DNA of 64,000 bases from Pseudomonas chlororaphis (GCA_001023535.1 CP011020.1:620001-684000), one strand, 5' to 3'; counted from the stretch's first letter, positions 46,687-55,410 are shown. The notes: generated by a model from the sequence alone, not told the origin. A program made the numbers and translations.

Positions 46687-47157
46687 ATGCACAGTGAGCT
46701 GGACAGTTACGACCGCCGCATACTGGCGCTGCTCCAGGAGGATGCTTCGCTGTCCAGTGCCCAGGTGGCCGAGCAGGTAGGGTTGTCGCAGTCGCCGTGC
46801 TGGCGACGGATCCAGCGGATGAAGGAGGAGGGCATCATCCGCCGCCAGGTGACCCTGCTCGATCGCAAGAAGATCGGGCTTAACACGCAGATCTTCGCCG
46901 AAGTCAAACTCAACGCCCACGGACGTTCGAACTTCACCGAGTTCACCGAGGCGATCCGCGGCTTTCCCGAGGTCCTGGAATGCTACGTATTGATGGGGGC
47001 GGTGGATTTCCTGCTGCGTATCGTCACGGCTGACATCGAGGCGTATGAGCGATTCTTCTTCGAAAAGCTATCGATGGTGCCGGGAATCCAGGAAGTGAAC
47101 TCGATCGTCGCGCTTTCGGAGATCAAGTCCACGACGAGTTTGCCAGTGCTGCGCTGA
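46687..47157 (+). CDS. Lrp/AsnC family transcriptional regulator
   Basis: A 156-residue regulator. The N-terminal HTH is SYDRRILALLQEDASLSSAQVAEQVGLSQSPCWRRIQRMKEEGII (about residues 6-52), and the C-terminal RAM/ACT-like domain includes VLMGAVDFLLRIVTADIEAYERFFFEKLSMVPGI. It is divergent from the ACT-like gene, with a 125-bp AT-rich region between them that probably holds both promoters. Confidence 0.93.
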   Translation: MHSELDSYDRRILALLQEDASLSSAQVAEQVGLSQSPCWRRIQRMKEEGIIRRQVTLLDRKKIGLNTQIFAEVKLNAHGRSNFTEFTEAIRGFPEVLECYVLMGAVDFLLRIVTADIEAYERFFFEKLSMVPGIQEVNSIVALSEIKSTTSLPVLR

Positions 47158-47181
47158 GTTCTGTGGAGGATGTGCTGGCCT

Positions 47182-47277
47182 CATCGCGAGCAAGCTCGCT
47201 CCCACGGTTGATCTTCAGCGGCCACTAGATGTGGTTACCACGCTGAACCCCTGTGGGAGCGAGCTTGCTCGCGATGG
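47182..47277. repeat. REP palindrome pair, GTGGGAGC family, outward arrangement
   Basis: ATCGCGAGCAAGCTCGCTCC at the left and CTGTGGGAGCGAGCTTGCTC at the right are inverted relative to each other, in the opposite order to the copy at 2298. It lies between the convergent Lrp and CYTH genes. Confidence 0.9.
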
Positions 47278-47282
47278 CGGCG

Positions 47283-48650
47283 TCACAGGCGCAGCAAAGT
47301 CTTCCAGGCCCGGTTCTGATACACCGCGATCGCCTGCTGCTTGCGCATGTCCAGGGCTTCGTCGGTGATCGGTTGGTTGGCCAGTTGCGCCAGTTTGTTC
47401 AGCTCGCCGTAGAGCCGGTCCATCTCCGGGATGTCCAGCACATGGCGGGCGTGGTGCAGCCAGGCCTGGATGCGTTCGATCCGCGGCAGTTGCTCGGCCA
47501 GGTCTTCGGGTTGCTGCTGGTAGCGCTGCAGTTGCAGGGACGTGGACTCTTCGCCCAGCAGGCGTGGCAACCAGCTGCCCAGTTGCGCGGCGCCTTGGCG
47601 ATTGCCGCGGGTGTTGCGCTCGGCGGTCCAACTGCGGGCCAGCAACCAGCGTGACGTGTTCAGGGAGAACAGGCCCCAGCGCGGGTCTTGCAGCTCGTCG
47701 AGGAACTGCTCCGGCGCGGCCTTGCGCACGTCTTCGTCGTCCAGGCCGGCCTGGACCAGTGGGCGCCAGTCTTCCAGCAGCGCGTCCAGGGCAATGCGCA
47801 AGTCGTGGGTCGATTGACGAGGGGCGGCCTGGCCGAGGCTGCTGAGCAGGGCGCGCATCTCGGCGAGGGTTTCCACCCAGTCCTGCAGCAGGCGCCAGTG
47901 GCCATTGAAACGGTATTGCTCGGCCAGGCGCTGGCTGCTGCCCAGTAGGTGCCAGCCCAGCGCGGCGAAGGCGTCGTCCAGCGGCATTTCGGCGCTCAGT
48001 TGCGGGGCCGGCAGGCTCAGGGCATAGCTGGCCGCGTCGTGCAGGCGATAGCCGCGCTCGGCCTTGCTGATGTCGCAAGGCATCAAGGGCAGCGTGGCGG
48101 CCAGCTCGGCTGCCAGTTCCAGCAAGGCGGCGGGCTCGCCTTCGCGCAGCTCCAGCTCCAGCTCGCAGATTTCTTCCTTCTGCTTGCCGACCACGACATG
48201 ACCCAGGTCCAGTGCGGCCTCGATGACCACTTTGCCCTTGCCACGACCCCAGGCAATCTCGGCCCGCTCACGCACGAAATCGGTGGTGAAGATGGCCTTG
48301 AGGGTTTTCTTGTCCAGGTCAGCCAGGGACGCGGGCCAGCATTCGCCGTCGAGTTTCTTCACGTCGAGCTTGGCCTTGGGCAGGTGCCAGTCGTATTCAT
48401 TGCGTTCGGACAGGCCGGCGATGCTCTGGCCGCGGGTCTTGAGGGTCTGGATCACCTCTTCGCCGTCGCGACGCAGGCGCAGCGCGACCTTGGCCTTGGC
48501 GAGATCGCGCTCGGGCGTGTCGAAGTACTGGTTCATCAGTTCATGGCGTTCCCAGCCATGCTTGTTGCGTTTTTTCAGCAGCGGGTGCTCGCGCAGGGCT
48601 GCCAGGGTCTCGCGGCTGACGCGGAGTTTGATTTCGGTTTCTTTCTGCAT
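47283..48650 (-). CDS. CYTH and CHAD domain-containing inorganic triphosphatase
   Basis: A 455-residue protein. The N-terminal CYTH domain begins with the ExExK signature in MQKETEIKLRV and continues KVALRLRRDGEEVIQTLKTRG. From about residue 205 a helical CHAD domain follows, with conserved histidines (THDLRIALDALL). E. coli YgiF of the same architecture hydrolyses inorganic triphosphate; CHAD domains can bind polyphosphate. The start is at the signature methionine, 46 codons inside the open frame. Confidence 0.93.
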   Translation of the reverse strand: MQKETEIKLRVSRETLAALREHPLLKKRNKHGWERHELMNQYFDTPERDLAKAKVALRLRRDGEEVIQTLKTRGQSIAGLSERNEYDWHLPKAKLDVKKLDGECWPASLADLDKKTLKAIFTTDFVRERAEIAWGRGKGKVVIEAALDLGHVVVGKQKEEICELELELREGEPAALLELAAELAATLPLMPCDISKAERGYRLHDAASYALSLPAPQLSAEMPLDDAFAALGWHLLGSSQRLAEQYRFNGHWRLLQDWVETLAEMRALLSSLGQAAPRQSTHDLRIALDALLEDWRPLVQAGLDDEDVRKAAPEQFLDELQDPRWGLFSLNTSRWLLARSWTAERNTRGNRQGAAQLGSWLPRLLGEESTSLQLQRYQQQPEDLAEQLPRIERIQAWLHHARHVLDIPEMDRLYGELNKLAQLANQPITDEALDMRKQQAIAVYQNRAWKTLLRL

Positions 48651-48808
48651 GGCCGGAAAATCCAGGGATCGGGTGTGCAGCCGGGGAAGGTGTCTGGCTG
48701 CCAAGGTCGTGCAGTGTACAGGACTCATCCGTCCTACGCGCCGCGACGGTTTCTTCCTTGCGCCGGATGGTTCTATGATGAACGTCAATTTGCAAGCCGG
48801 AGCCAGCG

Positions 48809-49966
48809 ATGCCTTTGCCGTCCATGAAAGATCAGTTCGCTGCCCTGATCGCCGCGCCGTCAGTCAGTTGTACCCAGCCCGGACTGGACCAGTCCAACAG
48901 CGCGGTCATCGAACTGCTGGCGGGCTGGCTCGGCGACCTCGGGTTCTGCTGTGACATCCAGCAGGTCAGCCCTGGCAAGTTCAACCTGCTGGCCAGTTTT
49001 GGCAGTGGCCCCGGTGGCCTGGTGCTGGCCGGGCACAGTGACACGGTGCCGTTCGACGGTGCGCTGTGGCAGACCGACCCACTGAAACTGACCGAGGTCG
49101 ATGGTCGTTGGGTGGGCCTGGGCAGTTGCGACATGAAGGGCTTCTTCGCCCTGGTCATCGAAGCGGTCAAGCCGCTGCTGGACCAGCCGTTCAAGCAGCC
49201 GCTGCTGATCCTCGCCACCTGCGACGAAGAAAGCTCGATGGCCGGTGCCCGCGCCCTCGCCGAGGCCGGGTGTCCATTGGGGCGCGCGGCCGTCATCGGC
49301 GAGCCGACCGGCCTGCGGCCGATCCGCCTGCACAAGGGCGTGATGATGGAGCGCATCGATATCCTCGGGCGCAGTGGCCATTCTTCCGACCCGAGCCTGG
49401 GCCACAGCGCCCTCGAAGCGATGCACGACGCCATGGGCGAATTGCGCGGCCTGCGCCTGCAATGGCAGCGCGAATACCGCAACCCGCAATTCACCGTGCC
49501 CCAGCCGACCCTGAACTTCGGTTGCATCCATGGCGGCGACAACCCCAACCGGATCTGCGGCCAGTGTTCCATGGAGTTCGACCTGAGGCCCTTGCCAGGC
49601 ATGGACCCGCAAGTGCTGCGGGCGGCGATCCAGCAGAAGCTCGACCCCATTGCCGAGCGACACAAGGTCAAGATCGACTATGCGCCGCTGTTCCCCGAGG
49701 TGCCGCCGTTCGAACAGGCCGAAGAGGCCGAACTGGTGCGTGTGGCCGAGCGACTCACTGGTCATCGTGCCGAAGCAGTAGCGTTCGGCACCGAAGCGCC
49801 TTATCTTCAGCGCCTTGGCTGCGAAACCCTGGTCCTGGGCCCCGGAGATATCGCCTGTGCCCACCAACCGGGCGAGTACCTTGAAATGTCACGTTTGCAA
49901 CCTACCGTACAACTGCTGCGGCAGCTGATCGGCCATTACTGCCTGACGCCGGCCACCGCCGGCTAA
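48809..49966 (+). CDS. argE: Acetylornithine deacetylase
   Basis: A 385-residue M20-family metallohydrolase of arginine synthesis. It has VLAGHSDTVPFDG (metal His and catalytic Asp), GLGSCDMKGFFALVIEA, the TCDEESSMAGA glutamates, and a dimerisation domain with LNFGCIHGGDNPNRICG. It is followed 132 bp later by argA, the N-acetylglutamate synthase, so two arginine-pathway steps are linked. Confidence 0.93.
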   Translation: MPLPSMKDQFAALIAAPSVSCTQPGLDQSNSAVIELLAGWLGDLGFCCDIQQVSPGKFNLLASFGSGPGGLVLAGHSDTVPFDGALWQTDPLKLTEVDGRWVGLGSCDMKGFFALVIEAVKPLLDQPFKQPLLILATCDEESSMAGARALAEAGCPLGRAAVIGEPTGLRPIRLHKGVMMERIDILGRSGHSSDPSLGHSALEAMHDAMGELRGLRLQWQREYRNPQFTVPQPTLNFGCIHGGDNPNRICGQCSMEFDLRPLPGMDPQVLRAAIQQKLDPIAERHKVKIDYAPLFPEVPPFEQAEEAELVRVAERLTGHRAEAVAFGTEAPYLQRLGCETLVLGPGDIACAHQPGEYLEMSRLQPTVQLLRQLIGHYCLTPATAG

Positions 49967-50098
49967 ATTGCCCCTGTCCGGGCCCGTATTCATGAGGAGA
50001 GCGCGCGTGTCGCCAAGCCTGTTCCGACGATAACCACCAGCCCGCTGTGCGTTCAGTTTGGTCTTTTTTCGGCTGCTATTTATTACAGGCCCAGGTTC

Positions 50099-51397
50099 AT
50101 GCCCGAATACGTTAATTGGCTTCGTCACGCTTCGCCCTATATCAATGCCCACCGTGATTGCACCTTCATCGTCATGCTGCCCGGCGACGGGGTGGAGCAC
50201 CCCAACTTCGGCAATATCGTCCATGACCTCGTGCTCCTGCACAGCCTGGGCGTGCGCCTGGTGCTGGTCCATGGCTCGCGTCCGCAGATCGAGACCCGTC
50301 TGGCCGCGCGAGGCCTGACGCCGCACTACCATCACGGCATGCGCATCACCGATGCCGCGACCCTGGAATGCGTGATCGACGCCGTGGGCCAGCTGCGCAT
50401 CGCCATCGAGGCACGCCTGTCCATGGACATGGCGTCCTCGCCCATGCAGGGCTCGCGGTTGCGGGTCGCCAGCGGCAACCTGGTCACCGCACGGCCCATC
50501 GGCGTGCTGGAAGGCGTGGATTACCACCACACCGGCGAAGTGCGTCGGGTCGATCGCAAAGGCATCAACCGCCTGCTGGACGAGCGCTCCATCGTACTGC
50601 TGTCGCCGCTGGGGTATTCACCCACCGGGGAAATCTTCAACCTCGCCTGTGAAGACGTCGCCACCCGGGCCGCCATCGACCTGGCGGCCGACAAGCTGTT
50701 GCTGTTCGGCGCCGAGCAGGGGCTGATCGGCGAGGACGGTCGGCTGGTGCGCGAGTTGCGCCCCCAACAGGTGCCGGCCCACATGCAGCGCCTGGGCAGC
50801 GACTACCAGGCCGAATTGCTGGATGCCGCCGCCCAGGCCTGCCGTGGCGGCGTGGCACGCAGCCATATCGTCAGCTACGCCGAGGACGGTGCGCTGCTGG
50901 CCGAACTGTTCACCCGCGACGGCAGCGGGACCCTGGTGGCCCAGGAGCAGTTCGAAGTGGTTCGCGAAGCGGCCATCGAAGACGTCGGCGGCTTGCTGGA
51001 CCTGATCAGCCCGTTGGAAGAACAAGGGATCCTGGTCCGTCGCTCCCGCGAAGTGCTGGAGCGTGAGATCGAACAGTTCAGCGTGGTCGAGCGCGAAGGG
51101 ATGATCATCGCCTGCGCGGCGTTGTACCAGATCGCCGATTCGGACGCCGGGGAGCTGGCCTGCCTGGCGGTGAACCCGGAATACCGCCACGGTGGCCGGG
51201 GTGATGAACTGCTGGAGCGGATCGAGACCCGCGCCCGTGCCCAAGGGCTCAAGACCCTGTTCGTGCTCACCACCCGGACCGCCCACTGGTTCCGCGAGCG
51301 CGGTTTCGAACCCAGCAGCGTCGAACGCCTGCCGGCCGCGCGGGCCTCGCTCTACAACTACCAGCGCAACTCGAAAATCTTCGAGAAATCCCTGTAG
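50099..51397 (+). CDS. argA: N-acetylglutamate synthase (amino acid acetyltransferase)
   Basis: First enzyme of arginine synthesis. The 432-residue bifunctional-fold protein has an amino-acid-kinase-like arginine-sensing domain (LVLVHGSRPQIETRLAARG) and a C-terminal GNAT domain (ELACLAVNPEYRHGGRGDELLERIETRARAQGLKTLFVLTTRTAHWFRERGF). Length matches classical ArgA. Confidence 0.96.
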   Translation: MPEYVNWLRHASPYINAHRDCTFIVMLPGDGVEHPNFGNIVHDLVLLHSLGVRLVLVHGSRPQIETRLAARGLTPHYHHGMRITDAATLECVIDAVGQLRIAIEARLSMDMASSPMQGSRLRVASGNLVTARPIGVLEGVDYHHTGEVRRVDRKGINRLLDERSIVLLSPLGYSPTGEIFNLACEDVATRAAIDLAADKLLLFGAEQGLIGEDGRLVRELRPQQVPAHMQRLGSDYQAELLDAAAQACRGGVARSHIVSYAEDGALLAELFTRDGSGTLVAQEQFEVVREAAIEDVGGLLDLISPLEEQGILVRRSREVLEREIEQFSVVEREGMIIACAALYQIADSDAGELACLAVNPEYRHGGRGDELLERIETRARAQGLKTLFVLTTRTAHWFRERGFEPSSVERLPAARASLYNYQRNSKIFEKSL

Positions 51398-51870
51398 GGC
51401 GCAACCTCTGGTGCCGTGCGTCAGGCTGCAGGCTTTTTGACTTCAGACAAGGAACTGTCTTAAGGAAAGCCATCAAGATTGCAGCCTGAGGCCGTGCTTC
51501 GCGCCTGGCCGTGAAAATTTCCCAGGCAGGCGGAGCTTGTGGCAGAGCGATCACTGCCCTGAAAAGGTGCAGAAAAAGACCATTCAGTAATCCGTCGACT
51601 GGCCGATACGCCGTATCTCAGTTTGACGAAGTTTTGATGGCATCTATATTTCAAAATAATCTGAAAACTGTGGAAACAATTCTTTTTGGAGTTATCCAGA
51701 ATCCATTATTCTGCGCGCCGGTGTAGCGGGGTTAGACCATGGTCGTAATCACAAATGGTTACGATTGACTTGTCAGTCACGGTCTGGCGCTAATCGCGCA
51801 TCTGCGGATTCCGGGCATTCGATCCGGCACCCAAAGAAACACAAGAATTAGAAAACGAGAGGAGCGAAGC
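51398..51870. other. 473-bp intergenic region before the porin gene
   Basis: No credible gene is present; a 71-codon frame at 51511-51726 lacks a ribosome-binding site and coding character. The right half is AT-rich and probably holds the porin promoter. TCGTAA (51743-51748) and TTACGA (51759-51764) form a perfect inverted repeat. TGACT (51766-51770) and AGTCA (51775-51779) form another right beside it. AGAGGAG precedes the porin ATG. Confidence 0.5.
51743..51779. promoter_or_regulatory. Paired inverted repeats upstream of the porin gene
   Basis: TCGTAA-N10-TTACGA is directly followed by TGACT-N4-AGTCA, about 92-128 bp before the porin start. The first has the size of an operator for a dimeric regulator. 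The arginine genes upstream suggest, but do not show, amino-acid-responsive control. Confidence 0.4.
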
Positions 51871-53253
51871 ATGAACAAGTCCACCTTGGCCCTGGCTGTG
51901 GCCGTTGGGGTTCTGGCGCAGCAGGCAGGCGCCGCCGGTTTTATCGAAGACAGCAAGGCTACCTTGGGTCTGCGTAACTTCTACATCAACACGGACAACC
52001 GTGACTCCGACGCCAACGCCCCTCGCAACAAGGCTAACGGCGTTCAAAGCAAGAGCGAAGAATGGGGCCAGGGTTTTGACCTGCGCTTCATCTCCGGCTA
52101 CACCCAAGGCACCGTAGGCTTTGGTCTGGATGCCATTGGCCTGCTGGGCATCAAGCTGGATTCGGGCGGCGGTTCCAACGGCGCCACTGCAACCTCCTAC
52201 GGCGGTACGGTCTTCCCAAGCGAGTCCAACGGCAAGGCTGTCGACAACTACTCCAGCCTGGGCCTGACTGCCAAGGCCAAGATCTCCCAGACTGAACTGA
52301 AATTGGGCACCCTGCAGCCAAAACTGCCAGTGATCGTGACCAACGACGGTCGTCTGCTGCCACAAACCTTCCAAGGTGGCCAGATCACTTCCGGCGAGAT
52401 CAAGGACCTGACGCTGGTCGGCGGTCAGATCGAGCACGCCAAGGGACGTAACTCCAGCAACAACGAAGAGTTGTCCATTGCCGGTGCCAACGCCCACACG
52501 GCCGCTGGCCGTGACAGCAACAAGTTCATCTACGGTGGTGGTGACTACAAGATCACCAAGGACCTGACCGCCCAGTACTACTACGGCAACCTGGAAGACT
52601 TCTACAAGCAGCACTTCCTGGGTCTGGTTCACAGCTGGGCAATCGGCCCAGGCGTCCTGAAATCCGATCTGCGTTACTTCCACAGCACCGATGACGGCGC
52701 CAATGGCCATGATTCGGCTTACTACACCACGGGTGACTACGGTACCGGCATTACCCGCGGCAAAGTCGATAACAACCTGTACAGCGGCCTGTTCCTGTAC
52801 ACCGTGGGTGGACACACCTTCGGTGGTGGCTACCAGGTCAGCAATGGCGACAGCGACTTCCCTTGGCTGAACCAGGGTGATGGCTCGTCGGCCTACCTGA
52901 CCACCGACATGCAAATCGCCAAGTTCGCCCGTGCCGGCGAACGCACCTGGCAGGGTCGCTACTCCTATGACTTCGCCAAGCTTGGCGTACCTGGCCTGAC
53001 AGCCGGCGTTATCTACCTGCGTGGCGATAACATCGATACCACCGGCCGTGTAGGCGTGGCACAGACCAACCTGTCGGCCACTGGCCGTTCCGAGTGGGAA
53101 CGTGACATCACCGTCGGCTACGTCGTACCGGAAGGTCCGCTGAAAAACGTTGGCGTCATGTGGAAAAACGCCACCTGGCGCAACGACATCCCAGGTCAGC
53201 GCGACCAGGATGAAAACCGCCTGATCGTCAGCTACTCGCTGCCGCTGCTGTAA
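51871..53253 (+). CDS. OprD-family outer membrane porin
   Basis: A 460-residue porin with signal peptide MNKSTLALAVAVGVLAQQAGA^AG. The OprD-family opening follows: GFIEDSKATLGLRNFYINTDNR, EWGQGFDLRFISGYTQGTVGFGLDAIGLLGIKLDSGGG, and LGTLQPKLPVIVTNDGRLLPQTFQGG. It ends in a beta-strand, LIVSYSLPLL. Members admit amino acids, peptides or small carboxylates; specificity is not evident. It is closest in style to the OprE/OprQ branch. Confidence 0.93.
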   Translation: MNKSTLALAVAVGVLAQQAGAAGFIEDSKATLGLRNFYINTDNRDSDANAPRNKANGVQSKSEEWGQGFDLRFISGYTQGTVGFGLDAIGLLGIKLDSGGGSNGATATSYGGTVFPSESNGKAVDNYSSLGLTAKAKISQTELKLGTLQPKLPVIVTNDGRLLPQTFQGGQITSGEIKDLTLVGGQIEHAKGRNSSNNEELSIAGANAHTAAGRDSNKFIYGGGDYKITKDLTAQYYYGNLEDFYKQHFLGLVHSWAIGPGVLKSDLRYFHSTDDGANGHDSAYYTTGDYGTGITRGKVDNNLYSGLFLYTVGGHTFGGGYQVSNGDSDFPWLNQGDGSSAYLTTDMQIAKFARAGERTWQGRYSYDFAKLGVPGLTAGVIYLRGDNIDTTGRVGVAQTNLSATGRSEWERDITVGYVVPEGPLKNVGVMWKNATWRNDIPGQRDQDENRLIVSYSLPLL

Positions 53254-53268
53254 GCCACGCGTTCGCGT

Positions 53269-53324
53269 GACGAAAAAAAGCCCCGCCCGGCATGCGCCGG
53301 ACGGGGCTTTTGCGTTTCGGGTCA
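53269..53324. repeat. Left copy of the direct repeat flanking the hepT-mntA module (porin terminator)
   Basis: This 56-bp segment contains the porin terminator: a seven-A run, CCCCGCCCGGC / GCCGGACGGGG stem, then GCTTTTGCGTTTCGGGTCA. Nearly the same sequence recurs at 54246-54299 in the same orientation, with only a few differences in the stem and A run. The hepT-mntA module lies between. Confidence 0.9.
53272..53313 (+). terminator. Rho-independent terminator of the porin gene
   Basis: An A-run is followed by a long GC stem (GCCCCGCCCGGC paired with GCCGGACGGGGC) and TTTT. Confidence 0.92.
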
Positions 53325-53363
53325 TCGTGACGGGAGACTTTCTGTCCTGATGCGTCGAGTTGC

Positions 53364-53792
53364 TTATGGTGCGGGCCGGGTTGCATCTTTGCGCAGAATG
53401 AACGCACTGAATGCCAGAAAGTCGTCCAGGTGCCGGGTGATGATCGCGATCATGATCGGCAGTTGCAGGGCCTGGTAATCATGTACGGCGATGTTCCTGA
53501 AACCCACCATGTTCTTCATGCTTTTCACCAGGCCTTCCGCCACCCAGCCACCTTGAAAAAGCAACTCGAACACGTCCCGGGCACTTTGCGGGACACCCAG
53601 TCGCTCACGGCGAATCAAATGCTGCCCCATGTCCAGCGCCGCTTCACAGGCACGCTGGATATTCAGGATGGCTGAGTCCTGGCGAGTGAAATCCGTGGCG
53701 AAGGTGGCAGGGTCCTTGTCATATTCCTCCCGCACTCTGGCCACACAGCGTTCGATACTCGCCGCTTTATTGATCAGGACGTCATCGACCAT
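53364..53792 (-). CDS. hepT: HepT-like ribonuclease toxin (DUF86)
   Basis: A 142-residue HEPN-fold RNase toxin. The catalytic RX4-6H motif is present as R99-N-I-A-V-H104, with Y106 completing the RX4HXY form that the partner enzyme modifies in characterised systems. The gene overlaps the 3' end of mntA by 11 bp and is translationally coupled to it. Confidence 0.93.
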   Translation of the reverse strand: MVDDVLINKAASIERCVARVREEYDKDPATFATDFTRQDSAILNIQRACEAALDMGQHLIRRERLGVPQSARDVFELLFQGGWVAEGLVKSMKNMVGFRNIAVHDYQALQLPIMIAIITRHLDDFLAFSAFILRKDATRPAP

Positions 53793-54177
53793 ACACGGTG
53801 CCTTCCTTGTGAATATCCTCGAGCAGGCCTGCGCGAGCCGCGTCGAAGGCCGTTTTCTCGCTGAGAATAAAACTCTCGAACAAGCCCGCCTGTACGTCTT
53901 TGGCCCACAATCGGCGACCTCGGGTCACGATCTGGTACTGCATCACCGTCGTGGCCCCACGTAGATCAATCAGATCCACCGGACTTCCAGCGATATCGGC
54001 CAGGTCTCCCGAAAGCTGCCATAGCAGTACCGGGTCCGCCTGGCCGGCCAGGAGCACCGCCATGTCGACGTCGCTGTCAGGCCCGGCGGTCCCCTGCGCG
54101 TGGCTGCCGAACAGGTACACCGCCAGTAAGTCCGGCAGATGATGTTGCAGGTGAGTCAGCAAGGCTTGAGTGTTCAT
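53782..54177 (-). CDS. mntA: MntA-type minimal nucleotidyltransferase antitoxin
   Basis: A 131-residue nucleotidyltransferase with the exact GSX10DXD motif, G24-S25 to D36-V-D38, and a further Asp at 68 or 71 for metal. In characterised HepT-MntA systems the antitoxin inactivates HepT by adding AMP units to its tyrosine; all required residues are visible in both proteins. It is the first gene of the two-gene module. Confidence 0.93.
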   Translation of the reverse strand: MNTQALLTHLQHHLPDLLAVYLFGSHAQGTAGPDSDVDMAVLLAGQADPVLLWQLSGDLADIAGSPVDLIDLRGATTVMQYQIVTRGRRLWAKDVQAGLFESFILSEKTAFDAARAGLLEDIHKEGTVYGR

Positions 54178-54245
54178 GCCGCCTATCCTAGCCGCTCATC
54201 CTGGCATGGGGACAGTGTTTACTCGCCCGGATGGCAAACAGGGCC

Positions 54246-54299
54246 GACAAAAAAAACCCGCCCGGCCTGCGCCGAACGGGGCTTTTGCGTTTCGGGTCA
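54246..54299. repeat. Right copy of the direct repeat flanking hepT-mntA (decayed terminator)
   Basis: This matches 53269-53324 across its length with a handful of changes. The last 26 bases, ACGGGGCTTTTGCGTTTCGG.., are identical, but the hairpin stem is damaged (CCTGCGCCGAACGGGG). No gene reads into it from the left on this strand, so it looks like a duplicated, no longer selected terminator. Confidence 0.88.
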
Positions 54300-54315
54300 G
54301 GCCCACCCCTGTAGC

Positions 54316-54364
54316 CCTTCTCGAAACTTCTCCTCTTTACAGCAACTCGAGGCCTTCTCGAAAC
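54316..54364. repeat. 12-bp direct repeat upstream of lsfA
   Basis: CCTTCTCGAAAC occurs at 54316-54327 and at 54353-54364, 37 bp apart, in the 342-bp region between mntA and lsfA. A TCGAGG / CCTCGTCGAGG symmetry overlaps the second copy. Activator sites for sulfur-starvation control would be plausible. Confidence 0.4.
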
Positions 54365-54519
54365 CTCGTCGAGGATGGTGGACCCATAGGTGGGTGGGTG
54401 CCAGTGAACAGTTTTTTATATTCTTAAAAAGTCTAGCCAAAGCAATATTCATTCTTTTTAAAACGGTCCAAACCGAGGCACAGTCAGGCTCCACAAGAAT
54501 CTCATCCAGGAGCTTTACC

Positions 54520-55158
54520 ATGAGCCTCAGACTGGGCGACATTGCCCCCGATTTCGAACAGGACTCCAGCGCCGGCAAGATCCGCTTCCACGAGTGGCTC
54601 GGTGACAGCTGGGGCGTGCTGTTTTCTCATCCGGCGGACTTCACGCCGGTGTGCACCACCGAGCTGGGCCTGACCGCCAAGCTCAAGGATGAGTTTGCCC
54701 AGCGGGGCGTCAAGGCCATTGCCCTGTCGGTGGACCCGGTGGATTCGCATCACAAGTGGATCGAAGACATCAACGAAACCCAGAATACCGTGGTCAACTT
54801 CCCGATCCTGGCCGACGCCGATCGCAAGGTCTCCGACCTGTACGACCTGATCCACCCCAACGCCAGCGACACCTTGACCGTGCGCTCACTGTTCGTGATT
54901 GACCCGAACAAGAAGATTCGCCTGACCATCACCTACCCGGCCAGCACCGGGCGCAATTTCAACGAGATCCTGCGGGTGATCGATTCCCTGCAACTGACCG
55001 ACAACTACAAGGTCGCCACGCCGGCCAACTGGCAGGATGGCGATGAAGTGGTGATCGTCCCGTCGCTCAAGGACGAAGAAGAACTCAAGCAGCGTTTCCC
55101 CAAGGGCTACCGCGCGGTGAAGCCGTACCTGCGCCTTACCCCGCAGCCCAATCGTTAA
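54520..55158 (+). CDS. lsfA: 1-Cys peroxiredoxin LsfA
   Basis: A 212-residue Prx6-type peroxiredoxin. The peroxidatic cysteine is C45 in HPADFTPVCTTELG, and the long C-terminal domain includes YPASTGRNFNEILRVIDSLQLTDNYKVATPANWQDGDEVVIVP. In P. putida LsfA is induced by sulfate starvation, and the ssu genes follow here. The open frame runs upstream to 54139, but AGGAG nine bases before ATG 54520 fixes the start. Confidence 0.95.
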   Translation: MSLRLGDIAPDFEQDSSAGKIRFHEWLGDSWGVLFSHPADFTPVCTTELGLTAKLKDEFAQRGVKAIALSVDPVDSHHKWIEDINETQNTVVNFPILADADRKVSDLYDLIHPNASDTLTVRSLFVIDPNKKIRLTITYPASTGRNFNEILRVIDSLQLTDNYKVATPANWQDGDEVVIVPSLKDEEELKQRFPKGYRAVKPYLRLTPQPNR

Positions 55159-55185
55159 ATAAGCAGGCAGGCGCCAATGTCTCTT

Positions 55186-55275
55186 TGTGGGAGCGGGCTT
55201 GCTCGCGAAGGCGGTGTATCAGGCGACATTTCTTAACCTGACCTATGGCCTTCGCGAGCAAGCCCGCTCCCACAG
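55186..55275. repeat. REP palindrome pair (REPIN), GTGGGAGC family
   Basis: TGTGGGAGCGGGCTTGCTCG and CGAGCAAGCCCGCTCCCACA face each other with AAGGCGG extensions. It separates lsfA from ssuE within the sulfur cluster. Confidence 0.93.
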
Positions 55276-55338
55276 TGAAACGCCGTGCACCAAAGGGTTT
55301 TGGCCGTTTCGACGGCCTTTTTTATGCCTGGAGGAGCG

Positions 55339-55410
55339 TCGCTTTCATATTCATATAAAGAATAACCAAATGAATAAATATGATTTAAAGATATATGAAT
55401 CCCCTGTTAT
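55339..55410 (+). promoter_or_regulatory. AT-rich promoter/operator region of the ssu operon
   Basis: A sharply AT-rich block precedes ssuE. ATTCATAT (55349-55356) and ATATGAAT (55393-55400) are perfect inverted repeats 36 bp apart, with AATAACCAAATGAATAAATA between. CysB-type LysR regulators bind AT-rich sites like this to activate sulfate-starvation genes; binding here is inference. Confidence 0.5.

Noticed and set aside
51511..51726. 71-codon frame upstream of the porin gene
   Set aside because: No ribosome-binding site, atypical composition and no recognisable features; more likely promoter DNA.
54139..54519. N-terminal extension of LsfA by 127 residues
   Set aside because: It would cross the duplicated terminator and direct repeats; the downstream ATG has a good ribosome-binding site and gives the normal family length.
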